From: Paenibacillus luteus
GTDB lineage: Bacteria; Bacillota; Bacilli; Paenibacillales; Paenibacillaceae
DNA length: 64,000 nucleotides
Direction of reading: 5' to 3'
Assembly (NCBI RefSeq): GCF_006542765.1
Contig: NZ_SKCD01000007.1
Location: 1-64,000, forward strand
Below are positions 50,451 through 57,452 of this stretch, piece after piece. Below the pieces are notes generated by a model, which did not search any database, was not told the DNA's origin, and saw only the letters and a list, made by a program, of their open reading frames with translations. Each line of letters starts with the position of its first letter. The first letter of the stretch is position 1. A program made the position numbers and the translations under genes.

Positions 50451-50540
50451 AGAAACGGCTTCGCCGTCCTCTGCACGAGGTGGCGATCCGTTTCTCGCAG
50501 AAATATAAGGCTTCTTTATCGTGTAAAACATATAAAGACT
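50451..50540. repeat. dispersed stem-loop repeat, copy B
   Basis: The better folded of two copies (the other at 36051-36140). AGAAACGG pairs with CCGTTTCT; inside, TCGCC pairs with GGCGA and CCTC with GAGG around a TGCAC loop. A conserved unpaired tail (AAATATAAGG...GTGTAAAACAT) follows. Located 15 bases after the chemoreceptor stop codon. No ORF; not an insertion-sequence end that I recognise. Confidence 0.85.
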
Positions 50541-50554
50541 TATATCTGCAAATA

Positions 50555-50591
50555 GAAGGCAAACGGGCATGATCCCGTTTGCCTTCTTTTT
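50555..50591. terminator. bidirectional terminator between the chemoreceptor and bmrD-like genes
   Basis: GAAGGCAAACGGG (50555-50567) pairs perfectly with CCCGTTTGCCTTC (50574-50586), followed by TTTTT. Confidence 0.85.
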
Positions 50592-50599
50592 CGTTGCCT

Positions 50600-52621
50600 T
50601 TACGCGGGAAGTGCCGCTCCAAGCTGCAACTGGTACATCGCGAAATATTTGCCGCGCTGTTCCATCAGCTCGTCGTGGTTGCCGCGCTCTACGATAACGC
50701 CGCGATCCAGCACCAGAATTTGATCCGCGTTGCGGATCGTAGACAGGCGATGCGCGATAACAAACGTTGTCCGTCCTTTTTTGAGCACATCAAGCGCCTC
50801 TTGAATGATCGCTTCTGTTTCCGTATCAATGCTGGCTGTCGCTTCATCCAAAATAAGAATCGCCGGATCATAGGCTAGCGCTCTCGCGAAGGAAATGAGC
50901 TGCCGCTGACCCGCGGATAGCGTGCTGCCCTTCTCGATAACCGGTGCATCTATGCCACCTGTCAGTTGGCTGAACATCTCATACGCACCGACATCGCGGA
51001 GCGACTGTTCAATCTTCTCACGGCTAATCTCCGGGTTATCCAAACTAATATTGGAAGCGATCGTACCCGTAAAGAGGAACGGGTCCTGCAGTACAATGCC
51101 CATATGCTGGCGAAGCAGCTGCTTCGGAATATCGCGTACATCCGTGCCGTCGACGATGATCTTCCCCTCATTCGAATCATAGAAACGAAACAACAGGTTC
51201 AGAATCGAGCTTTTACCCGAGCCGGTATGACCGACCAGCGCGACAGTCTGGCCTTGGCGGGCATGGAAGGAAATATGTTTGAGCACATATTCGTCCTTCT
51301 TGTAGGCAAACGAAACGTCCTCGAATTTGACTTCGCCTTTGTAGCGCTCCATCTTGCCAGGTACGATATCGATACCTTCCTCGTCCATCAGCTTAAATAC
51401 GCGCTCAGCAGAGACACGTGCCGTTTCGAGATTCGAAAGCTGATTAACGATGCCGACGATTGGCGCAAACATCCGGTTCATGTAATCAACGAACGCATAC
51501 AGCACACCAACCGATACCGCGCCCCGGAGCGAATCGCCCCAGAACATCCAGAGTACGATTAGGAACAAAATATTTCGAACGACGTTGACAAGGTTATGCG
51601 ACGTAATGGAATTGAGGCTGAGCAGTTTATTCTGGTACTTGTAATAATGCTCGTTCATTTCATCGAATTCCTTCGTCGTCTCCTTCTGGCGGCGGAAGGC
51701 TTGAATGATCGTCATCCCTTGAATGGATTCATTGATCATACCGTTAATTTCGCTAAGCTTCGAGCGAATAATCCGGTTGTACTTGGCCGCGAATTTGCGG
51801 TAGACGACAATCCAGATAATCAGAATCGGTATGAGCGGAAGCGCAATAAGCGCAAGCCGGACATCCAGCAGGAACAGCGCGCCATAAATAGCCGCCATAT
51901 AAATAATGCCTGTGAAGAAGTTTGCCAGAACCGAAACGTACAGTTCACGTATCGCCTCTGTATCGTTAGTGACACGAGAGACAACCTGACCTGCCGATAA
52001 GTTATCGTAATAATTGACGGGCAGCCGCTGCGTATGCGCAAAAATATCGGTACGCAGCTTGCGAACAATCCGGTTCGCCGACGTTTGCAGCATAAGACGC
52101 TGTCCGTAAGTAAAGACTGCGACCAGCAGCAAGAAACCAAAATACATAAAGGCTAGTTTCATTAATGAAGGGAATTCCGGTTTATAGAACGAGTAGAGCT
52201 CCGGATTCGTAAGCTTTGTTACCGGATATACGGCTTGCTCCCCCGTGTCCTTATCTGTGACGGTCAACGTATTCCCCTCGACCGTGCGCTTGCCCTGATC
52301 AGAGACAAGCGTATCATTCAGCCAATAAAACTGGCGTCCTACCTGCAGCACGCGAACCTCTTTGCCCTTCACTTCGGAAGCTGCAAAGTGATCTTCGCGC
52401 TTATACCATGTATCTTTATAAAGGACTGCAAAATCTTGCTTGCCCTCAACCTCATGCCACTTCTTCTCGATACCGAGAATATTTTGGTCAATCATCCGTT
52501 TGGCGATCAGCGGCCCGGCAAGCTCAGCGCATACCGCTAAGATAAGCAGCAGAAGCGCAAGCATGATCGGTTTTTTATAAAGCATGGCGTATTGAAACAA
52601 TCGTTTTCCTGTAGTGCCCAT
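50600..52621 (-). CDS. bmrD: ABC exporter half with extracytoplasmic insertion (BmrD/YheH-like)
   Basis: A 673-residue type IV ABC exporter half, the exact length of Bacillus BmrD. Helices 1 and 2 are separated by an external insertion (about 45-150), then the rest of the TMD and the ATPase domain (about 420-665). Walker A GHTGSGKSSILN, signature LSAGQRQLISFARAL, and Walker B ILILDEATASID with catalytic Glu are intact, so this half carries the competent site. It pairs with the 52643-54388 product (21-base gap) as a heterodimeric multidrug exporter. Confidence 0.92.
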   Translation of the reverse strand: MGTTGKRLFQYAMLYKKPIMLALLLLILAVCAELAGPLIAKRMIDQNILGIEKKWHEVEGKQDFAVLYKDTWYKREDHFAASEVKGKEVRVLQVGRQFYWLNDTLVSDQGKRTVEGNTLTVTDKDTGEQAVYPVTKLTNPELYSFYKPEFPSLMKLAFMYFGFLLLVAVFTYGQRLMLQTSANRIVRKLRTDIFAHTQRLPVNYYDNLSAGQVVSRVTNDTEAIRELYVSVLANFFTGIIYMAAIYGALFLLDVRLALIALPLIPILIIWIVVYRKFAAKYNRIIRSKLSEINGMINESIQGMTIIQAFRRQKETTKEFDEMNEHYYKYQNKLLSLNSITSHNLVNVVRNILFLIVLWMFWGDSLRGAVSVGVLYAFVDYMNRMFAPIVGIVNQLSNLETARVSAERVFKLMDEEGIDIVPGKMERYKGEVKFEDVSFAYKKDEYVLKHISFHARQGQTVALVGHTGSGKSSILNLLFRFYDSNEGKIIVDGTDVRDIPKQLLRQHMGIVLQDPFLFTGTIASNISLDNPEISREKIEQSLRDVGAYEMFSQLTGGIDAPVIEKGSTLSAGQRQLISFARALAYDPAILILDEATASIDTETEAIIQEALDVLKKGRTTFVIAHRLSTIRNADQILVLDRGVIVERGNHDELMEQRGKYFAMYQLQLGAALPA

Positions 52622-52642
52622 TGTTTTTCACGCTCCAATTTC

Positions 52643-54388
52643 TTACGTTTCAATAATAGATTCCAGCTGCTGGCGATCATATTGCTCGCGATACCAGCCG
52701 CCGCTCTCGAGCAGCTGCTCATGGGTGCCTTCTTGGACAATTTTGCCCTCATCGAGCACGAGGATCCAGTCGGCATGCTGCACTGCTGATAAGCGATGCG
52801 TCGTGATGAGTGTCGTTTTGCCTGCCCGTTCCGTGCGGATGCCTTCAATAATTTCGGCTTCCGTCTTCCCGTCAACGGCTGACAACGCATCATCCATCAG
52901 CAGAATCTCCGGATCCGCGATGAGCGCGCGCGCGATGCTTACGCGCTGCTTCTGCCCACCGGACAGCGCTACGCCTCTCTCGCCAACCATTGTTGCCAAT
53001 CCATCCGGCAAAAACTTAATGTCCTTCGCAAACGAAGCCCGCTCCAGCGCACGCTGCAAATCCTCTTCGGTACCTTCTTTGAGTCCGAAGAAAATATTTT
53101 CGCGAATCGTCTTGGAGAAGAGAACAGGCTGCTGCGGCACATAACCGATCCAACCAAGCAAATCATCAACCTTCAGGCTGCCCACTGGCGTTCCCGATAT
53201 GCTGATGCTTCCCTTGCCAAGCGGGTATTCACGAAGCAGCTGCTTCAGAAGCGTCGTCTTCCCGCTTCCGGTCCTGCCCACAATGCCGAGTGTCTGGCCT
53301 TGATGCAGCGTAAAGGAAACCTGGCTCAAGTTATCGACCGTCGAGGACGGATAACGGAATGTCACCTTGTCAAAAGAAAGCGAGGAAGGCTCATTGACAT
53401 GAACAGGAGCGCTTGCATCGGAAACATCCGGCTTATAGCCAAGCGTCTCGCTAACACGGTCGAGCGAAGCGTTGCCGCGCTGCATAATGTTAATCAGCTC
53501 ACCGATCGCGAACATCGGCCAGATCAGCATCCCAAGAAATACGTTAAAGGAAACCAATTCGCCAAGCGTAATCTCATTGTGGAAAACTAAGTAGCCGCCA
53601 TAGCACAGCCCGATCAAATAGCTCGTTCCGACCAAAATTTTCATCGTTGGCTCAAACAGGGCGTCAATGCGGGCAACGGCGATATTTTTATTCAACACAT
53701 CATTTGTCTTGGCGCCAAAACGCGCCTCACTTGCTTCTTCCTGCACAAACGCCCGGATTACCCGAACGCCGGATACCGATTCCAGCACCTGGTCGTTCAG
53801 CTCGCCGAACGCATCCTGCGCATCCATGAACCGCTCATGAATTTTTTTGCCGTAATGCTTCATAGCCAGCGCCATAAGCGGCAAAGGAAGCAGCGCTGCA
53901 AGCGTGAGCTTCACGCTGATTAATCCAGCCATAACGATCAATATCGTGATCATGAACAGCGTGGAGTCAATCAGCGTTAAAATGCCGAAGCCTGCTGTCG
54001 TCGCTACTGCCCCAAGGTCATTCGTCGAGCGCGCCATGAGATCACCCGTGCGATTTCGTTCATAAAAAGTCGGCGTCATCCTCAGAAAATGGCCCATCAA
54101 ACGTGACCTTAGCAGCTTCTCCAGCACGAAGGCCCCGCCAAACAGCTGATAATGCCATATGTACGTTATGATATAACCAACAATCGTCAACGCAATCCAG
54201 CCATACAGCACGCGGTTGAAATCAGCCTGACCCAGCAGATCCTGATGAATGCCATCAATCGTATATCCGATTAGCCAAGGGGGTATAACATCGATAAATC
54301 CTGTGAAAATAAGAAGTGAAATCGCAACGGTATACCGTTTCCAATTCAATTTAAAAAACCAGCTTAATTTTTTGAGTACACTAAACAT
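52643..54388 (-). CDS. bmrC: ABC exporter half with degenerate catalytic site (BmrC/YheI-like)
   Basis: A 581-residue ABC exporter half (TMD about 15-310, ATPase about 330-575). Walker A GRTGSGKTTLLKQ and signature LSGGQKQRVSIARAL are present, but Walker B reads ILLMDDALSAVD, with Asp in place of the catalytic Glu. That asymmetry is the mark of the BmrCD/LmrCD/TM287-288 class. It is the first gene of the exporter operon; a 430-base leader with a small ORF and two terminators precedes it, as in the B. subtilis bmrBCD locus. Confidence 0.92.
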   Translation of the reverse strand: MFSVLKKLSWFFKLNWKRYTVAISLLIFTGFIDVIPPWLIGYTIDGIHQDLLGQADFNRVLYGWIALTIVGYIITYIWHYQLFGGAFVLEKLLRSRLMGHFLRMTPTFYERNRTGDLMARSTNDLGAVATTAGFGILTLIDSTLFMITILIVMAGLISVKLTLAALLPLPLMALAMKHYGKKIHERFMDAQDAFGELNDQVLESVSGVRVIRAFVQEEASEARFGAKTNDVLNKNIAVARIDALFEPTMKILVGTSYLIGLCYGGYLVFHNEITLGELVSFNVFLGMLIWPMFAIGELINIMQRGNASLDRVSETLGYKPDVSDASAPVHVNEPSSLSFDKVTFRYPSSTVDNLSQVSFTLHQGQTLGIVGRTGSGKTTLLKQLLREYPLGKGSISISGTPVGSLKVDDLLGWIGYVPQQPVLFSKTIRENIFFGLKEGTEEDLQRALERASFAKDIKFLPDGLATMVGERGVALSGGQKQRVSIARALIADPEILLMDDALSAVDGKTEAEIIEGIRTERAGKTTLITTHRLSAVQHADWILVLDEGKIVQEGTHEQLLESGGWYREQYDRQQLESIIET

Positions 54389-54552
54389 GCTTTTCTACCA
54401 CACCTTCCGCTATCCATCCAAGCTTCGTTAACCTTTAATTAATTCCCGGATACCACGCGACAGTTAAACCTACCGATTAGCGGCAAGGCACTGTCTCGCC
54501 TTGAAATATAGGCTGGCCCACCATAAGGAGCCTAATAAAGGCCTATAGTTGC

Positions 54553-54588
54553 AAAAAAAAGAAGCGCGCCGCCGTAACGACACACTTC
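54553..54588 (-). terminator. second leader terminator of the bmrCD-like operon
   Basis: On the minus strand GAAGTGTGTC pairs with GGCGCGCTTC (with G-U pairs), followed by TTTTTTTT. It lies about 165 bases before bmrC. Confidence 0.7.
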
Positions 54589-54636
54589 TTTCCTGTGCGA
54601 GTATCGACCAGACTCCAGTCGTGTCTCGCAAGCATA

Positions 54637-54674
54637 GAAAAGGCGCATGATTACGGTGACGTAACCATGCGCCT
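54637..54674 (-). terminator. first leader terminator of the bmrCD-like operon
   Basis: AGGCGCATG-TTACG on one arm pairs with CGTAA-CATGCGCCT on the other (54641-54674), then TTTTC on the minus strand. It begins 21 bases after the leader-peptide stop codon, the spacing expected for ribosome-dependent attenuation. Confidence 0.75.
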
Positions 54675-54695
54675 CTAATGATCGGAAAACCTTCA

Positions 54696-54791
54696 TTAAA
54701 GAGATTCGACGCGCGGATGGATTACGTTATTCAAGTTCAAACGATCGTTCACAGCAGCAACAACAAAGTTAAAATGATTGATTGTACCCAT
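54696..54791 (-). CDS. 31-residue leader peptide candidate (BmrB-like role)
   Basis: A short frame beginning MGTINHFNFVVAAVNDR and ending HPRVESL. GGAGG lies about 9 bases before ATG 54791 and a good promoter is just upstream. The stop is followed within 21 bases by an intrinsic terminator and the transporter genes. In B. subtilis, translation of the unrelated bmrB peptide controls termination before bmrCD; the layout here is the same, so ribosome stalling by antibiotics could relieve termination. The peptide might instead be a functional small protein. Confidence 0.6.
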   Translation of the reverse strand: MGTINHFNFVVAAVNDRLNLNNVIHPRVESL

Positions 54792-54827
54792 AGAACGTAA
54801 TCCTCCTCTCGTTAAAATATATTAGTC

Positions 54828-54856
54828 ACTTTACCATTGGTTGAAAATACTGTCAA
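54828..54856 (-). promoter_or_regulatory. sigma-A promoter of the leader-peptide/bmrCD-like operon
   Basis: On the minus strand TTGACA (54851-54856), a 17-base spacer and TAAAGT (54828-54833). The start near 54821 gives a leader of about 430 bases before bmrC. Confidence 0.65.
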
Positions 54857-54922
54857 GACCCGAAAACGCATTCTTTTTTGTGCCTATGAATCGATCCGCC
54901 TGTCACAAATTGTTGCAGATTA

Positions 54923-54940
54923 TTGTGATTAAAATCACAA
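54923..54940. promoter_or_regulatory. perfect Crp/Fnr-type palindrome upstream of hmp
   Basis: TTGTGATTAAAATCACAA has exact eight-base arms around AA, matching the TGTGA-N6-TCACA form of Crp/Fnr sites. A TATACT -10 element at 54961-54966 puts the start near 54973, so the site is centred close to -41.5, the class II activation position. Confidence 0.75.
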
Positions 54941-55004
54941 TTGCCGTGCGCTTATCGATCTATACTTGCAATATCCGTTACAAACGAGAGGTGGAGGGGT
55001 TCAC

Positions 55005-56237
55005 ATGCTAAACGAAAAAACCATTGCCATTATTAAGTCGACTGTGCCTGTTTTAGAGGTTCACGGCGTGACGATTACAAAGAGGTTCTACCAGCTGCTG
55101 TTCACGAATCATCCAGAACTGCTGAATCTTTTCAATCAGGCTAACCAGAAACAGGGCAGGCAGCAAACCGCCTTGGCAAATGCCGTTTACGCGGCAGCGC
55201 TGCATATCGACAATCTGAGCGCGATTCTTCCGGTCGTGAAGCAAATTGGACATAAACACCGCAGCCTCGGCATAGCACCAGAGCATTATCCAATTGTTGG
55301 TAAGTACTTGCTTATGGCTATTAAAGAGGTACTTGGAGACGCCGCGACCGATGACATTTTGCATGCCTGGGCAGAAGCGTATGGTATGATTGCGGATGCC
55401 TTTATCGGCATCGAGAAGGACATGTATGAGCAAGCGCACACCCAAATTGGCGGTTGGGAAGGCTTTCGCTCCTTTCGCATCGATCGTACAGTGAAGGAAA
55501 GTGAGGTGATTACGTCCTTTTATCTGGTTCCGGAGGATGGCGGTCCCTTGGCCAGCTTTGCATCTGGGCAATACGTAAGCGTGAAGATCAAGCAGGATGG
55601 CTCGGAGCATACCCAGATTCGCCAATACAGCTTATCTGATGCTCCTGACGCAGGCCATTACCGAATTTCTGTTAAACGTGAGGCAGGACAGGGTGATCAT
55701 CCCGAAGGTGCGGTTTCCACCTACCTTCATCAATGTGCTCAAGCGGGAACAAGCTTGTCTCTTTCTGCACCCGCCGGCGATTTTGTATTGGATACGACTG
55801 ATCAACGTCCGGTCGTGCTGCTTAGCGGGGGAGTTGGGCTGACGCCAATGCTCAGCATGCTTCACACGCTCGTGCAGCACTATCCAGAACGCCCTGTCAC
55901 CTTTGTTCATGCCGCCCAAAACGGCGATGTTCATGCCATGAGAAACGAGGTCAATGCACTGGCAAGCAAGCATCCGCAGCTGTCTGTATATTACTGCTAC
56001 GCGAACCCTACTCAGCAAGATGAGGAACAGCAGCGCTATCACAAGAAGGGCTATATCGACTTGCCTTGGCTGCAATCTGTCCTTTCAGATACCGACCGAT
56101 CTTTTTATTTTTGCGGACCGACACCCTTTATGGCGACCATTAACCAGTCACTACGGCAGCTGGGAGTGCCCGAAGCAGACATTCATTTTGAGTTTTTTGG
56201 CCCTGCGGCTAGCCTTGAGCCAGCCGTAGTGGGCTAA
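55005..56237 (+). CDS. hmp: flavohaemoglobin (nitric oxide dioxygenase)
   Basis: A 410-residue flavohaemoprotein: globin domain (about 1-135, with [18 protein letters not shown] and proximal-His region KHRSLGI), FAD-binding domain (about 150-255, including RQYSLSDAP) and NAD-binding domain (about 265-400, [15 protein letters not shown] and [10 protein letters not shown]). It oxidises NO to nitrate. GGAGG lies 8 bases before ATG 55005; longer frames lack a site. The Fnr-type box upstream and the convergent Crp/Fnr gene suggest oxygen- or NO-linked control. No clear terminator follows the stop. Confidence 0.95.
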   Translation: MLNEKTIAIIKSTVPVLEVHGVTITKRFYQLLFTNHPELLNLFNQANQKQGRQQTALANAVYAAALHIDNLSAILPVVKQIGHKHRSLGIAPEHYPIVGKYLLMAIKEVLGDAATDDILHAWAEAYGMIADAFIGIEKDMYEQAHTQIGGWEGFRSFRIDRTVKESEVITSFYLVPEDGGPLASFASGQYVSVKIKQDGSEHTQIRQYSLSDAPDAGHYRISVKREAGQGDHPEGAVSTYLHQCAQAGTSLSLSAPAGDFVLDTTDQRPVVLLSGGVGLTPMLSMLHTLVQHYPERPVTFVHAAQNGDVHAMRNEVNALASKHPQLSVYYCYANPTQQDEEQQRYHKKGYIDLPWLQSVLSDTDRSFYFCGPTPFMATINQSLRQLGVPEADIHFEFFGPAASLEPAVVG

Positions 56238-56279
56238 CGCGAGATCGAGATATGAGGTTGGTTCAAGAAATGAAATTTC

Positions 56280-56786
56280 CTATTTTTGCTTCAGCGATGC
56301 CCGAAGCAGCCGATTGACCGTCTCTCGCCTTAATCCGATAAGCTGACCAATCTCATCCTGGGTTAGGACGTCTGTAATTGCAGCCGGACCGATGTACGCG
56401 GCGAACCATTGCTGCAGCTTGCTAAGCTTGTCGGCTGGAGAGATTTGGGTAAGCTGGTCAATTCGCTGCTGCATCATTCGCAGCTTGCCCTGGAGCAGCA
56501 GCGCGATCTCGCGGTTTTTCTCCGGATTTTGCGCAAGCTCTCCGTACCATTGCTGCGGCGGGACCACTTCGACCTCGCTTGCAAGGAGGGCGACCGCCGT
56601 TCCATGGTACGGCATAGGGGTAATTAGCGAATGATGGGGAATGATCTCGTCCGGCACAATAATATTAACGAGGAACGGGCTTCCGTCCTCATAGACGCGA
56701 ACGATCTTGAGCAGTCCGCTTTGTAAGTGATAGAGCGAGCCGCTCTCTCCTTGTCGAAACAACGTTTGCCCTTTATGCAGCAGCAT
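56280..56786 (-). CDS. short Crp/Fnr-family regulator
   Basis: A 168-residue protein, shorter than the usual 220 or more. A truncated cyclic-nucleotide-binding-like beta-roll (about 1-85: LLHKGQTLFRQGESGSLYHLQSGLLKI), a dimer helix (about 90-120) and a C-terminal HTH (about 135-165: LTQDEIGQLIGLRRETVNRLL). There are no cysteines for an Fe-S cluster. AAAGGA lies 8 bases before ATG 56786. It is convergent with hmp (42-base gap), whose promoter has a matching palindrome, so it is the likely hmp regulator. Confidence 0.87.
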   Translation of the reverse strand: MLLHKGQTLFRQGESGSLYHLQSGLLKIVRVYEDGSPFLVNIIVPDEIIPHHSLITPMPYHGTAVALLASEVEVVPPQQWYGELAQNPEKNREIALLLQGKLRMMQQRIDQLTQISPADKLSKLQQWFAAYIGPAAITDVLTQDEIGQLIGLRRETVNRLLRASLKQK

Positions 56787-56804
56787 CAAAACGTTCCTTT
56801 CTCC

Positions 56805-56837
56805 ATGCTCATCCTTTCAAGGATGAGCATTTTTTTG
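56805..56837 (+). terminator. plus-strand terminator upstream of the Crp/Fnr gene
   Basis: ATGCTCATCC (56805-56814) pairs with GGATGAGCAT (56821-56830), followed by seven T residues. It is the first strong plus-strand terminator after hmp, lying beyond the whole convergent Crp/Fnr gene. On the minus strand it forms a hairpin directly above that gene's ribosome site. Confidence 0.75.
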
Positions 56838-56969
56838 ATTTCGAGCAGAAAGCCGATTACGAAATGACAGATCTAGGTGATTGACGGTACAAGAACAGGA
56901 GGCGTAGAATATTACATGCTGAGTCAACATTGACCGGTATTTGATGAAGAAAGAAGGAGAACGCCCCGC

Positions 56970-57452
56970 ATGCGCATCCGAACTTATGCCATTTGCTTGT
57001 ATATCATTCTAATCTATTGGATTTCCCTGCATGTCCCATATATGCATTCCCTGTTTTTCCCGACGCTTGGCGCTTTCAGCCTGCTCTTTATATCACGGCC
57101 GTTCGAGAAAAAAGAAATACGCAAAATCGCTTTTGGCGCCGTGTTGTCCTCCCTAATTGGCTCATTGTTCGTATTCTGGAGCACTGGCGTACTATCGCTG
57201 CTGTTCACTTTATTGATCGTGATCTTCTTGATTCATCAATTCAAATGGAATGCGCCGCCGATTTTAGCCGTTTCGCTCATTCCTTTTTTCACGCAGCCTC
57301 CGCTGGTATGGGTCATTCCGCTGTCCGTTTGCGGATCGCTTCTCGGTTTGCTCTTTACCTTATCCATGGCTGCTTTTGCCGAGAGAAAATTCGGCGCTAT
57401 GATGCTGCTTTCCAAAAAAACGGTTAACGCCGATTCAGACTCCGTGATGTAG
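56970..57452 (+). CDS. small membrane protein, HPP-family-like
   Basis: A 160-residue protein with about five hydrophobic segments. PYMHSLFFPTLGAFSLLFIS and WNAPPILAVSLIPFFTQPP resemble HPP-family membrane proteins, some of which transport nitrite; the match is only moderate. AGGAG precedes ATG 56970 by about 10 bases. Its last 18 bases overlap the end of the convergent helicase gene. Confidence 0.6.
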   Translation: MRIRTYAICLYIILIYWISLHVPYMHSLFFPTLGAFSLLFISRPFEKKEIRKIAFGAVLSSLIGSLFVFWSTGVLSLLFTLLIVIFLIHQFKWNAPPILAVSLIPFFTQPPLVWVIPLSVCGSLLGLLFTLSMAAFAERKFGAMMLLSKKTVNADSDSVM

